A stretch of DNA of 64,000 nt from Micromonospora kangleipakensis (GTDB taxonomy: Bacteria; Actinomycetota; Actinomycetes; Mycobacteriales; Micromonosporaceae). The translations under genes and the position numbers were made by a program. The stretch lies in the NCBI RefSeq assembly GCF_004217615.1, contig NZ_SHLD01000001.1, positions 186,001 to 250,000 on the forward strand, given 5' to 3'. The notes under the pieces were generated by a model. The model made no database searches. It saw only the letters and a program-made list of their open reading frames with translations, and was not told the origin of the DNA. The number at the start of each line of letters is the position of its first letter. Position 1 is the stretch's first letter. Positions 36,213 through 44,603 of the stretch are shown piece after piece.

Positions 36213-36818
36213 TCAGCCGGCTACGCGGATGAGGCGGGCGGAGAGGTGTGGGCTGAGGGCGTGGCCCATGGCGGCCATCTCCTGGGCGTAGAGCAGGGCG
36301 CCCTCGACGATGCCGAAGAGACGGGCGCCGGCCGTGACCTCCTTGGCCGTCGCCGTGCGAACCACCGCGTCGGTGGCGAACTCGATCTGGGTGCCCTTGC
36401 GCTTGCCGATGTGCAGCTCCATCACGCCGGTCGGCGTGGTCATCAGCGCTTCCAGCTCGTCGGTGACCCGCTCGCCGTCCAGCACCGGACGCCACCAGCC
36501 GACCTCACGGCCGGCCGGGCGCACCGGGCGGCTCTGCTCGTCGAGGATCCACGCCCGCGACTCGTAGAACAGGAACGGGCGGCTGTCGTGGCTGATCCGG
36601 ATCTCCTGCGCGAAGTCGAAGTCCTCGATGGTGGGGAAGCCGCCGCGCCCACGACCGCGCCACACCCCGATGTACGGCAGCAGGCCGTCCAGGCTCGGGT
36701 GCAGCTTGGGGCCGATGCGCAGGTCGTGGCTCTCCTCGTACGGGTACGGGTCGACCGGCGGCGCGTTCAGCCACGGCGGCTGGAAGGGATTCTCATCCGA
36801 CGGGTTCGCGCTCACCAT
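36213..36818 (-). CDS. Nitrobindin-like FABP family protein (DUF1794)
   Basis: 201 residues. GVWRGRGRGGFP (about residues 51-62) is the GxWxGxG motif of nitrobindins, a beta-barrel haem protein family that converts peroxynitrite to nitrate. The distal part (LEALMTTPTGVMELHIGKRK) matches. The position beside the class IV aminotransferase and upstream of sseC/sseA parallels mycobacterial Rv0813c (recalled). GAGAGG precedes the ATG, inside the end of the overlapping small ORF. Confidence 0.87.
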   Translation of the reverse strand: MVSANPSDENPFQPPWLNAPPVDPYPYEESHDLRIGPKLHPSLDGLLPYIGVWRGRGRGGFPTIEDFDFAQEIRISHDSRPFLFYESRAWILDEQSRPVRPAGREVGWWRPVLDGERVTDELEALMTTPTGVMELHIGKRKGTQIEFATDAVVRTATAKEVTAGARLFGIVEGALLYAQEMAAMGHALSPHLSARLIRVAG

Positions 36819-36916
36819 CTACCTCTCGAAATGCGTACAGCGACGTAGACCAGGCCACCGGCGAGCGCGCCCAGGCCGGCGACCAGCAGGCTGACGAACC
36901 CGATCTCGGTAACCAT
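36812..36916 (-). CDS. 34-residue single-pass membrane protein
   Basis: MVTEIGFVSLLVAGLGALAG starts a peptide with one hydrophobic helix followed by a basic end (VRISRGRW). The stop overlaps the start of the nitrobindin gene (TGGTGA over ATGG), so the two would be coupled. The ATG at 36916 lies seven bases after TAGGAT; the ATG at 36925 sits inside that hexamer. No family recognised. Confidence 0.55.
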   Translation of the reverse strand: MVTEIGFVSLLVAGLGALAGGLVYVAVRISRGRW

Positions 36917-36923
36917 CCCGGCC

Positions 36924-36933
36924 ATCCTATGCT
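36924..36933. promoter_or_regulatory. Overlapping divergent -10 elements
   Basis: ATCCTA (36924-36929, TAGGAT on the minus strand) and TATGCT (36928-36933, plus strand) share two bases. Each is six or seven bases from a start codon (36916 minus, 36940 plus), so polymerase cannot occupy both at once. Confidence 0.6.
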
Positions 36934-36939
36934 GGCGCC

Positions 36940-37302
36940 ATGGCCCGCACTCTTGTCGTCAAGGCCACCGCCGGCGCGGACGCCCCGGAGCGGTGTGCCC
37001 AGGCCTTCACGGTCGCCGCCACGGCGGCCGCCGCCGGGGTCGACGTGTCACTCTGGCTGACCGGCGAGTCGACCTGGTTCGCGCTGCCCGGGAAGGCGCA
37101 GGAGTTCGAGCTGCCGCACTCGGCACCGCTGGCCGAGCTGCTGCACGTGATCCTGGCCACCGGCCGGGTGACCGCGTGCACGCAGTGCGCCGCCCGGCGC
37201 GACATCGGGCCGGGCGACGTGATCCCCGGCGTCCGGATCGCCGGCGCGGCGGTCTTCGTCGAGGAGGCGATGGCCGAGGGCGCGCAGGCCCTGGTCTACT
37301 GA
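36940..37302 (+). CDS. DsrE-family protein
   Basis: 120 residues. The DsrE/TusD fold is suggested by the alternating start (RTLVVKATAGADAPERCAQA) and helix AATAAAAGVDVSLWLTGEST. CTQCAARR near residue 81 provides a CxxC that may handle sulfur. Sulfur-transfer genes sseA/sseC are 4 kb away but not in the same operon. Leaderless-type start after TATGCT. Confidence 0.78.
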   Translation: MARTLVVKATAGADAPERCAQAFTVAATAAAAGVDVSLWLTGESTWFALPGKAQEFELPHSAPLAELLHVILATGRVTACTQCAARRDIGPGDVIPGVRIAGAAVFVEEAMAEGAQALVY

Positions 37303-37393
37303 CGCCCGCCCGACAAGCCGGGCCCGTCATGTCCTTTTCGGGCGGAGTGCCGATACTGACCCGACATGTCGGGGCACTGCCTACGATTCGGAT

Positions 37394-37774
37394 GTGGGCG
37401 AGGCGATCGAGCAGTTCTTCGCGGCGCTGCCGGCACGTGCCCCGCTGGTGCTGCGCGGGCCGGTCAGCGGGACCCTCCAACTCGACCTGACCACCGCCAA
37501 CTGCACCGACCACTGGCTGGTCGAGCTGGGACCGGGCTCAGCCCGGGTCAATCGCGGGCTGGGGCCCTCCGACGCCACCTGGTACGGCAGTCACGACCTC
37601 TTCGAGCGGCTGATCGCCGGCCGGGACAACGGCATGGCGGCCATGCTCCGCAACGAGAGCAGCTTCACCGGCCAGGTGGTGCTCTTCCTCGCCTTCCGGC
37701 GCTTCTTTCCCGACCCGCCCGGCACCCGCGACCCCCGGGAGACCGCCCGCGAGCAGGCCGGACGGCCGGCATGA
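37394..37774 (+). CDS. SCP2 sterol-binding domain protein
   Basis: 126 residues, a single SCP2-type lipid-binding domain (VLRGPVSGTLQLDL, ATWYGSHDLFERLIAGRDNG, SFTGQVVLFLAF). The GTG start at 37394 follows TACGAT by six bases. Its stop overlaps the ATG of the debranching-type enzyme (ATGA), so the two are coupled, an unexplained pairing. Confidence 0.78.
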   Translation: MGEAIEQFFAALPARAPLVLRGPVSGTLQLDLTTANCTDHWLVELGPGSARVNRGLGPSDATWYGSHDLFERLIAGRDNGMAAMLRNESSFTGQVVLFLAFRRFFPDPPGTRDPRETAREQAGRPA

Positions 37775-39825
37775 AGGAACGGGTCAGCATTCTCGACGGC
37801 AACACCTTCCTGGTCTGCGACCGGCGCGGCGACATCGAGCCGTCCTTCGACTTCCCCACCGGGCTCTTCTCCTTCGACACCCGGTTCCTCTCCACCTGGC
37901 TGCTCACCCTCGACGGGCAGCGGCTGCACGCCCTGTCCATCGACGACGCCCAGTCGTACCGGACCCGGTTCTTCCTGGCCCCGGGCGAGCCGACGCACTA
38001 CCTCGACGCCAAGGCCTCGGTGATCCGCAGCCGCTCGATCGGCGGGAGCTTCGCCGAGGAGCTGACCGTGCTCAACCACTCGGAGCAGGAGGTCGAGTTC
38101 ACCCTGCGGGTCGACATGGGCGCCGACTTCGCCGACCTCTTCGAGATCAAGCACGAGCGGCGGAAGCAGGGGCGCACCACCCCGACGGTCGGCCACGACA
38201 AGCTCCGCCTCAGCTACCGCCGGGAGGCCTTCTGCCGGGAGGTGGTGATCAGCACCTCCACCCGCGGCGAGATCGACGACCGGGGCATGACCTTCCGGAT
38301 CCGGGTCGGCCCGCACGGCGAGTGGACCACCCGGCTGCACGTCGCCGCCGTCATCTACGGCGCCCGCGGCGAGGACATCCGGGCCACCCTGCCGCTCGGC
38401 GGACACCGGGTGGCGGCGGCCATCCACGCCGAGCAGGACGAGCTGATCGACCGGGCGCCGAAGCTCGGCTGCGACTGCCAGCCGCTCGCGGGGGCGTACC
38501 GGCGCAGCCTGAACGACCTCGCCGCGCTCCGGTACGAGTCGATCACGCTGGGCGTACGCCTGCTCGCCGCCGGCCTGCCCTGGTTCATGACCCTCTTCGG
38601 CCGGGACAGCATCTTCACCTCGTTGCAGGTCCTGCCGTTCCTGCCGAAGATGGTCCCGGCCACCATCCTGATGCTGGCCGGGCTCCAGGGCAGCCGGCTG
38701 GACGACTTCCGGGACGAGGAACCGGGCAAGATCCTGCACGAGCTCCGCTACGGCGAGACGGCCGGCTTCGAGGAGCAGCCGCACTCCCCCTACTACGGCT
38801 CGGCCGACTCCACCGCACTCTTCGTGATCCTGCTCGACGAGTACGAGCGGTGGACCGGGGACGCCAGCCTGGTCCGGCAGCTGGAGCCCCAGGCCCGGGC
38901 GGCACTGGACTGGATCGACACCTACGGCGACCTGCTCGGCACCGGGTACGTCTGGTACGTGACCCGCAACCCGGAGACCGGCCTGCAGAACCAGTGCTGG
39001 AAGGACTCCTGGGACTCGATCTCCTACCGCGACGGGCGGCTGCCCGCGTTCCCCCGCGCCACCTGCGAACTCCAGGGGTACGCCTACGACGCCAAGCTGC
39101 GCGGCGCCCGGCTGGCCCGGACGTTCTGGAACGACCCGGCGTACGCCGACCGGTTGGAGCGGGAAGCCGCGGCGCTGAAGGAGCGGTTCAACCGCGACTT
39201 CTGGATTCCGGAGCGGGAGTACTACGCGCTCGCCCTGGACCCGGAGGGGCGGCACGTGGACGCCCTCTCCTCCAACATCGGGCACCTGCTGTGGAGCGGG
39301 ATCGTCGACGAGTCCCGGGCCGCGAGGGTCGCCGAGCACCTGCTCGGACCCCGGCTCTTCTCCGGGTGGGGGGTGCGGACCCTCGCCGACGACGAGGGTC
39401 GGTACAACCCGATCGGCTACCACGTCGGCACGGTCTGGCCGTTCGACAACTCGATCATCGCCTGGGGGCTGTGGAAGTACGGGTTCCGCGAGGAGGCCGG
39501 CCGGATCTGCCAGTCGATGCTGGGCGCGTCCCGGTTCTTCGACGGCCGGCTGCCGGAGGCGTTCGCCGGGTACGAGCGGGACCTCACCGACTACCCGGTG
39601 CAGTATCCGACCGCGTGCAGTCCGCAGGCCTGGTCGGCGGGGACTCCGCTGCTCCTGCTCCGGGTGATGCTCGGCCTCGAACCACAGGGCGAGCACCTGA
39701 TCATCGACCCCGCCGTCCCCGAGGGGATGGGCCGGGTGGAGCTGCTCGACATCCCGGGTCGCTGGGGCCGGGTGGACGCCCTCGGCCGCAGCCGTTCCCC
39801 GCACGACCACAACCGGGGCCACTGA
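37771..39825 (+). CDS. Amylo-alpha-1,6-glucosidase / glycogen debranching-type enzyme
   Basis: 684 residues. N-terminal beta-sandwich (GDE_N-like, residues about 1-215) and a C-terminal (alpha/alpha)6 barrel with GRDSIFTSLQVLPF, NQCWKDSWDSISYRDGR, NPIGYHVGTVWPFDNS and YPVQYPTACSPQAWSAG. This is the bacterial MGH-like debranching family rather than GlgX. Cytoplasmic; the natural glucan is not certain. ATG at 37771 overlaps the preceding stop. Confidence 0.87.
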   Translation: MKERVSILDGNTFLVCDRRGDIEPSFDFPTGLFSFDTRFLSTWLLTLDGQRLHALSIDDAQSYRTRFFLAPGEPTHYLDAKASVIRSRSIGGSFAEELTVLNHSEQEVEFTLRVDMGADFADLFEIKHERRKQGRTTPTVGHDKLRLSYRREAFCREVVISTSTRGEIDDRGMTFRIRVGPHGEWTTRLHVAAVIYGARGEDIRATLPLGGHRVAAAIHAEQDELIDRAPKLGCDCQPLAGAYRRSLNDLAALRYESITLGVRLLAAGLPWFMTLFGRDSIFTSLQVLPFLPKMVPATILMLAGLQGSRLDDFRDEEPGKILHELRYGETAGFEEQPHSPYYGSADSTALFVILLDEYERWTGDASLVRQLEPQARAALDWIDTYGDLLGTGYVWYVTRNPETGLQNQCWKDSWDSISYRDGRLPAFPRATCELQGYAYDAKLRGARLARTFWNDPAYADRLEREAAALKERFNRDFWIPEREYYALALDPEGRHVDALSSNIGHLLWSGIVDESRAARVAEHLLGPRLFSGWGVRTLADDEGRYNPIGYHVGTVWPFDNSIIAWGLWKYGFREEAGRICQSMLGASRFFDGRLPEAFAGYERDLTDYPVQYPTACSPQAWSAGTPLLLLRVMLGLEPQGEHLIIDPAVPEGMGRVELLDIPGRWGRVDALGRSRSPHDHNRGH

Positions 39826-39842
39826 CGGGGATCGGCCGCGGG

Positions 39843-40709
39843 TCAGCGGCGGCAGACCGTGGAGACGGTGAGCCGGACCCGCCCGTCGGCGCGTTCGGCC
39901 ACCACGGTGCTGCTGGACCGGTAGGCGTACAGCTCATCGGTGGCACTGACGTGCAGGGCGCCGTCGCTGAACTGCGACAGCGTGCCCGGCAGGCTCGGCC
40001 GGTCGGGCCGGCTCGGCGCCGAGACGGCCGTGGCCGTCCGGGCGGTCGTGCCGTCCGGGCAGGGGGCGGCGGAGACCTGCACCGGGCCCTCCGCACCGCC
40101 GAAGCGACGCAGCAGCTCGGTGGCCGTCTCCGCCTCCGAGCCGCCACCGGCGGTCGGGGCGCGGTAGCCGGCGCCGATCGGCCGGCAGCCGGTGTCGGCG
40201 GTGAGCCGGACCCGGCCCGGCCCGGCGGAGCGGCCCTGCACGGCGACGAACTCACCGGCATCGGCGCGCAGCACCGGCCCCTCGCCGGTCACCCGGACCC
40301 CGGCCCGCCACTCGGCCGGCAGCCGGTCGGCCACCCGCTGGAGCAGCCCCCGTACGTCGTCGTCGGCGAGGAGCACCTCCACCCCGCGGGTCAGCGTGGC
40401 GCCGTCCGCGAACGGGGTGATCCGGCAGCCCCGCCGGAGCGCGTCCGGCACGAGCCGGGCCGCGCCGCCGTCGCCGGCCGCCGCCAGCAGCTCACCCACC
40501 GCCCGGTCGACCACCGGCCCGGCCTCGGCCAGGTTGCGCTGCTCGCGGACGGTCGGCGGGTCGTCGCGGACGGAGACCCAGGTCAGCACGGCGAGCAGCA
40601 CCGCCCACGCCACGGTCGCGGCCAGCAGCCAGCGCAGCCACCGCCGGCCGGGAGCCGGCCGGTCGGGACCGGTCGGCGGGGCGTACCCCGCCTGGACAGC
40701 ACCGTTCAC
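39843..40709 (-). CDS. Hypothetical protein with one N-terminal membrane helix
   Basis: 288 residues. A short cytoplasmic, proline-rich start, one helix at about 27-45 (LLAATVAWAVLLAVLTWV), then a secreted or extracytoplasmic domain with four or five cysteines (RRGCRITP, DTGCRPIG, AAPCPDG, TVCRR). No family recognised. GTG at 40709 follows CACGAT by six bases. The sequence is confined between convergent and co-directed neighbours and has normal codon use. Confidence 0.7.
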   Translation of the reverse strand: MNGAVQAGYAPPTGPDRPAPGRRWLRWLLAATVAWAVLLAVLTWVSVRDDPPTVREQRNLAEAGPVVDRAVGELLAAAGDGGAARLVPDALRRGCRITPFADGATLTRGVEVLLADDDVRGLLQRVADRLPAEWRAGVRVTGEGPVLRADAGEFVAVQGRSAGPGRVRLTADTGCRPIGAGYRAPTAGGGSEAETATELLRRFGGAEGPVQVSAAPCPDGTTARTATAVSAPSRPDRPSLPGTLSQFSDGALHVSATDELYAYRSSSTVVAERADGRVRLTVSTVCRR

Positions 40710-40783
40710 CGGGCCATCGTGTCACGCGGCGGCCCGCCCCCGGCGCCGGCCCGTAGGGCTCCGGCGGGACAGCCGACGGCAAC

Positions 40784-40817
40784 GGGGCCGGTCACCCCGG
40801 GTGGGGCGACCGGCCCC
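40784..40817 (-). terminator. Hairpin after the sseA-sseC operon
   Basis: Ten-bp stem GGGGCCGGTC / GACCGGCCCC with a smaller CCCC/GGGG pairing in the loop, placed 22 bp past the DUF1416 stop. Confidence 0.8.
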
Positions 40818-40838
40818 GTGGGCCGATCAGAGCGTGGG

Positions 40839-41162
40839 TCAGGCGGCGACCGTGACGGTCACCTCGTTGATCCCGCGGGCGGCGGTGACGGCGGTGTCGC
40901 CGTTGCCGTGCCGGGAGAGCGCCCGCAGGGTCCAGCTGCCCGGTGCCGCGAAGAACCGGAACTGGCCGGCCGGGGAGGTGACCACCTCGGCGGTGAACTC
41001 ACCGGTGGAGTCGAGCAGCCGGACGTACGCGCCCGGCACAACCTCGCCGGACTCGGCCAGCACCTGGCCGGTGATGACGGTTTCCTTCTCCAGGTCCAGG
41101 CTGGCCGGCAACGGCGCGGCCTGGTCGGGGGCCGCGCAACCGGCGGCGGTGGGAGCAGTCAT
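40839..41162 (-). CDS. sseC: SseC / DUF1416 protein
   Basis: 107 residues. After a variable start with Cys9, the protein is a small beta-sandwich of the carboxypeptidase-regulatory type (TGQVLAESGEVVPGAYVRLL, SPAGQFRFFAAPGSWTLRAL). DUF1416 genes regularly follow thiosulfate sulfurtransferase genes in actinobacteria, and the mycobacterial copies are called SseC. It starts five bases after the sseA stop. Role unknown. Confidence 0.88.
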   Translation of the reverse strand: MTAPTAAGCAAPDQAAPLPASLDLEKETVITGQVLAESGEVVPGAYVRLLDSTGEFTAEVVTSPAGQFRFFAAPGSWTLRALSRHGNGDTAVTAARGINEVTVTVAA

Positions 41163-41167
41163 GGGAA

Positions 41168-42016
41168 TCAGGCCTTTCCGGGCTCGTCGCCGAGCGCGAT
41201 CGGCACGCCGATCAGCGAGCCGTACTCGGTCCAGGAGCCGTCGTAGTTCTTCACGTTCCGGTGCCCGAGCAGCTCCTGGAGCACGAACCAGGTGTGCGAG
41301 GAGCGCTCGCCGATCCGGCAGTACGCGATGGTCTCCTTGCTGTCGTCCAGGCCGGCGGCGGCGTAGATCCTGCGCAGCTCGTCGTCGGACTTGAAGGTGC
41401 CGTCCTCGTTGGCCGCCTTGGACCACGGGACGCTGATCGCGGTGGGCACGTGGCCGGCCCGCTGGGCCTGCTCCTGCGGCAGGTGGGCGGGGGCGAGCAG
41501 CCGGCCGGCGTACTCGTCGGGGCTGCGCACGTCGACCAGGTTCTTGGTGCCGATGGCGTCGACCACCTCGTCGCGGAAGGCGCGGATCGAGGTGTCCGGC
41601 TCCTGCGCGACGTACTGCGTCGCCGGCCGCTCGACCTTGTCGGTGGCCAGCGGGCGGGCGTCCAGCTCCCACTTCTTGCGGCCGCCGTCGAGCAGCTTCA
41701 CCTCGCGGTGGCCGTAGAGCTTGAAGTACCAGTACGCGTACGCGGCGAACCAGTTGTTGTTGCCGCCGTACAGGATCACGGTCTCGTCGTTGCCGATGCC
41801 GCGCTCGGAGAGCAGCGCCTCGAACTGGGTCTTGTTGAGGAAGTCCCGGCGGACCGGGTCCTGAAGGTCGGTGCGCCAGTCGAGCTTGATCGCGCCGGCG
41901 ATGTGGCCGGTGTCGTAGGCCGAGGTGTCCTCGTCGACCTCGACGAAGACGACGCCCGGGGCGTCGATGTTCTTCTCGGCCCATTCGGCCGAGACGAGTG
42001 CGGTGTCGCGACTCAT
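41168..42016 (-). CDS. sseA: Thiosulfate sulfurtransferase (rhodanese, SseA/CysA type)
   Basis: 282 residues with two rhodanese domains; the second has catalytic Cys233 in IAYCRIGERSS, the loop of thiosulfate sulfurtransferases. It moves sulfane sulfur from thiosulfate to an acceptor. ATG at 42016 has GGGAG seven bases upstream; longer extensions are rejected. The 280-bp leader upstream carries a cysteine-rich leader peptide, implying control by cysteine supply. Confidence 0.92.
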   Translation of the reverse strand: MSRDTALVSAEWAEKNIDAPGVVFVEVDEDTSAYDTGHIAGAIKLDWRTDLQDPVRRDFLNKTQFEALLSERGIGNDETVILYGGNNNWFAAYAYWYFKLYGHREVKLLDGGRKKWELDARPLATDKVERPATQYVAQEPDTSIRAFRDEVVDAIGTKNLVDVRSPDEYAGRLLAPAHLPQEQAQRAGHVPTAISVPWSKAANEDGTFKSDDELRRIYAAAGLDDSKETIAYCRIGERSSHTWFVLQELLGHRNVKNYDGSWTEYGSLIGVPIALGDEPGKA

Positions 42017-42190
42017 CAGATCACTCCCTGGTGAGGATGGATGGTGAGCCAGCGCGCGGAGATCGAAGTCGATGATTGTCGCACCACGCGCGGGACCCAG
42101 AGCTAGGAACGGGATCACGGGTTCGTGCGACGGCGCCGCTGCCGGGCGATCAGGGGAGCACCGGAGGGTACGTGGACCCTGCGTGCCGGT

Positions 42191-42232
42191 GGCCGCTAGG
42201 CGGCCGAGGACAGCCCCGCCGTCAGATGACGG
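42191..42232 (-). promoter_or_regulatory. Candidate attenuator hairpins of the sseA leader
   Basis: A GGCCGC-TAG-GCGGCC hairpin (42191-42205) lies downstream of the leader-peptide stop. Around the stop itself CCGTC/GACGG (42219-42232) and CCCCG/CGGGG (42214-42234) are mutually exclusive pairings. Stalling on the Cys codons could switch between them; the mechanism is inference. Confidence 0.5.
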
Positions 42233-42299
42233 GGCGACACAGGCAGGTGGCCACGCGGCACAGGTCGACCGCGCGCCGTTTGGTGAGGAGCGTCCCCAT
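42222..42299 (-). CDS. Cysteine-rich leader peptide of the sseA operon
   Basis: 25 residues: MGTLLTKRRAVDLCRVA followed by TCLCRPVI. Cysteines at 14, 19 and 21. The R(R/H)xVDLxRV core followed by Cys codons is the form of the actinobacterial putative leader peptides found upstream of sulfur genes, and cysteine-responsive leaderless leader ORFs are known upstream of mycobacterial cysA2-type operons. TAGGCT (42313-42308) ends eight bases before the ATG, so the transcript is probably leaderless. sseA starts 205 bp further on. Confidence 0.8.
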   Translation of the reverse strand: MGTLLTKRRAVDLCRVATCLCRPVI

Positions 42300-42382
42300 G
42301 AGCACGGAGCCTACCAGTCGTCCCTTGGGTCGCCACCGGACCGACCAGCATCCGGGACACCGCTTCCGGCCGGGAGACACCG

Positions 42383-42411
42383 CCGCCCCCGACCGGAGGT
42401 GTCGGGGGCGG
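42383..42411 (-). terminator. Hairpin after the lmeA-like gene
   Basis: Eleven-bp stem CCGCCCCCGAC / GTCGGGGGCGG with a seven-base loop; a second outer pairing GCTTCCG (42362) / CGGAAGC (42409) overlaps it. It lies between the lmeA-like stop and the sseA leader. Confidence 0.8.
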
Positions 42412-42433
42412 AAGCAGGGAGCGGGGTGGCCGG

Positions 42434-43219
42434 TCAGCCGGCCGAATTGATCGGTACGTTCCGCGCGTCGGCGGTCACGGTCAGCCCCTCCGGCTTCGGT
42501 TCCACCGTGCGGACGTTGAGCTGGAACGGCAGCTCGGGCAGGGGCACGTCCACCGAGATGCCCTTGGCGTAGTTGGCCAGCAGCGTCCGGGCCAGCGGCA
42601 GGTTCGGCAGCCCTTCGGCGTTCAGGTCATTGAAGCGCAGCGCCACCTTGTTGCCCTTGACGGTCACGTCGGCGGTGCCGACGACCGTGAGCTTGACGCC
42701 GAGGATGTCCACCGGGGCGGTGACGGCCAGCTTGCCGCCCTGCTCCCCGAGGGTGAGGCCGGGCCGGTCGAGCAGCTTGGCCAGGCTGTCGTAGGTGATG
42801 GTGCCCCGGCCGTCGACGCGCTCGGCGACCACGTCGCCCTGGCCGGAACGGATGGTGTCCAGCGAGGCCCGCACGTTGCGGGCGTCCACGTCGAGTCGCG
42901 GCACACTGACCGTGTCGCCCCGCACCGGGCCCTGCACGTCCTTCAGCACGATCGAGATGTGCTCGTACTTCCCGGCCAGCACCTGGGTCAGGAACGGGAA
43001 GCCGCCGACCTGGACCTGCGGGGCCGCGGACTGCGCGTCCTGCTTGGCGACCTCCTGCCGCACCTGGTCGGCGATGGCCCGCTCGGCGACGCCGGCGGCC
43101 ACCCGGTCGGCGACGACCAGCAGCCCGGCCAGGACCAGCAGCAGGACGACGAGCCCGATCAGCGCCTTCCGGCCGCGTCGCCGGGGCTGTTCCTCGTATG
43201 CCGTCTGGGCCTCTGCCAC
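42434..43219 (-). CDS. lmeA: LmeA-like phospholipid-binding protein (DUF2993)
   Basis: 261 residues. Basic start, one membrane anchor (about 18-37, LIGLVVLLLVLAGLLVVADR), then a DUF2993 lipid-binding domain (VGGFPFLTQVLAGKYEHISI, DVDARNVRASL, GLPNLPLARTLL). In mycobacteria LmeA (Rv0817c) acts in lipomannan maturation and sits between cysA2 and glnR, the same position as here. AGGAGG precedes the GTG at 43219. Confidence 0.83.
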   Translation of the reverse strand: MAEAQTAYEEQPRRRGRKALIGLVVLLLVLAGLLVVADRVAAGVAERAIADQVRQEVAKQDAQSAAPQVQVGGFPFLTQVLAGKYEHISIVLKDVQGPVRGDTVSVPRLDVDARNVRASLDTIRSGQGDVVAERVDGRGTITYDSLAKLLDRPGLTLGEQGGKLAVTAPVDILGVKLTVVGTADVTVKGNKVALRFNDLNAEGLPNLPLARTLLANYAKGISVDVPLPELPFQLNVRTVEPKPEGLTVTADARNVPINSAG

Positions 43220-43298
43220 GCCGCCTCCTGTGCTCGCTGCCGGTCGCCGCCCTGCGGCGCACCGCTAGTACCCGATGGGTGGATTCCTCAACCGCCGC

Positions 43299-44351
43299 TC
43301 AGAGGAAGAGGACGCACATGGCGTACGCGGCGGGCGCGGCCAGCGCGAAGCCGCCGAGCGGGCCCTGCATGTGCCGGGCCACCCACATGGTCGGCGGCTC
43401 GCCGGCCATCAGCCGGCCCGCCTCGGCGTACCCGACGGCGAGGTCGGCCAGCACGGCGGTGGCCGCGGTGACCAGGCCGATCAGGGCGGCGCTGGTCGGG
43501 GTGAAGCCGACCAGGTAGCTGCCGAGCACCGCGCTGACCAGGGTGCCGATCATCGCGCCGACGACCACGCCGGCCGCGCCCCGGGGCACCTGGGGGGCGA
43601 GCCGCGGCCACGGCGCCACCGCGTCGGTCAACCGGGCCACGGTGAGCGCGGCCCCCGTCGCCGTCAGGCAGATGGTGATCGCCTGGGTGCCGGCCGGGAT
43701 CCGGCTCAGCACGATCAGGGTCCCGAAAGCGACCACGCCGACCACGATGAACAGTGTGCTGCCTAGCGAGTCGGTCACCCGGACCCGGTCGACCCGGCGG
43801 ACGAGCTGGCCGAGCACGCCGAGGACGAAGCCGCCGACCGCCGCGTACCCGAGGGGGGCCAGGCCGGCGATCTCCGACTGCACGGCGGCGGCGTCGGCCG
43901 CCGCGGCGACACCGGCGCTGACCAGGGCGACCAGCAGCAGCGCGGGCGGCCGCATGGCCATCGTCCAGGCGAGCACGAAGAGCAGTTGGACGCCGAAGAT
44001 GATGAACGCGAACGGCAGCCGGTGCCCGGGCCCGGAGGTCTGCGCGCCGAGCACCAGGCCCACGCCGAGCAGCGCGGCGAACCCGGCGACGGTGAGCGCG
44101 AGCGATCGGCGCACCGCGACCGGCTCCACCTCCTCCTCGGGGGCGTCGTCGGCGGGCTCGTCGTCGGGCCGCCGGGCCGGGCCGCTCTTGCGGAGCCGGC
44201 GGGGCCCGCCCCGCTCGCGCCGCTCCCCGCCGTCGTTGGCCGGGCCGGTACGTGGGCCCGGCGGGTAGCCACGGGAGGGGTCGGCCGGCCCCGGACGGGC
44301 GTTGCCGGACCAGGGGTCGCGGCCGGTCTCTGGCGAGGTGGAGGGAAACAC
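43299..44351 (-). CDS. Hypothetical polytopic membrane protein
   Basis: 350 residues. A disordered hydrophilic start of about 80 residues rich in Pro/Gly/Arg and Asp/Glu is followed by about ten hydrophobic helices arranged in pairs. No family recognised. GTG at 44351 follows CACGAT by six bases. It is divergent from glnR and upstream of the lmeA-like gene, so an envelope role is possible. Confidence 0.72.
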   Translation of the reverse strand: MFPSTSPETGRDPWSGNARPGPADPSRGYPPGPRTGPANDGGERRERGGPRRLRKSGPARRPDDEPADDAPEEEVEPVAVRRSLALTVAGFAALLGVGLVLGAQTSGPGHRLPFAFIIFGVQLLFVLAWTMAMRPPALLLVALVSAGVAAAADAAAVQSEIAGLAPLGYAAVGGFVLGVLGQLVRRVDRVRVTDSLGSTLFIVVGVVAFGTLIVLSRIPAGTQAITICLTATGAALTVARLTDAVAPWPRLAPQVPRGAAGVVVGAMIGTLVSAVLGSYLVGFTPTSAALIGLVTAATAVLADLAVGYAEAGRLMAGEPPTMWVARHMQGPLGGFALAAPAAYAMCVLFL

Positions 44352-44603
44352 GCCCCGATCGTGCCAGACCAGGCCGCCCCGGCGGAGGTCACGGTTTCAG
44401 CAACGTTAAAACCTGAGCTGCGATCAGGGGCAAATCAGACAAAGAGGAAAGGGCGCGGAGGGGAAGCCCGGGCGATCGGTTACGCTCAAGCCGTTACCCG
44501 CCCGTCAGCGACGCCGGGACCCACGCAAGTTCTCAGCGCCACCCCGGTTGGGCGTGCCGCTGGTCGCGCGCGGTCGAAGGACCGCCGGGACGGAGGTGAT
44601 CGT

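Noticed and set aside
38322..41246. 974-codon plus-strand open frame across the debrancher and following genes
   Set aside because: Composition is Arg/Pro/Gly shadow; it crosses genes with clear families on the other frame or strand.
42017..42433. SAM or cobalamin riboswitch upstream of sseA
   Set aside because: I could not match the conserved cores of SAM-I, SAM-IV or cobalamin riboswitches; the leader peptide explains the leader region better.
44479..44497. GlnR autoregulatory site (two GTTAC near the glnR promoter)
   Set aside because: The two GTTAC are 14 bases apart, which does not fit the 11-nt spacing of GlnR half-sites.
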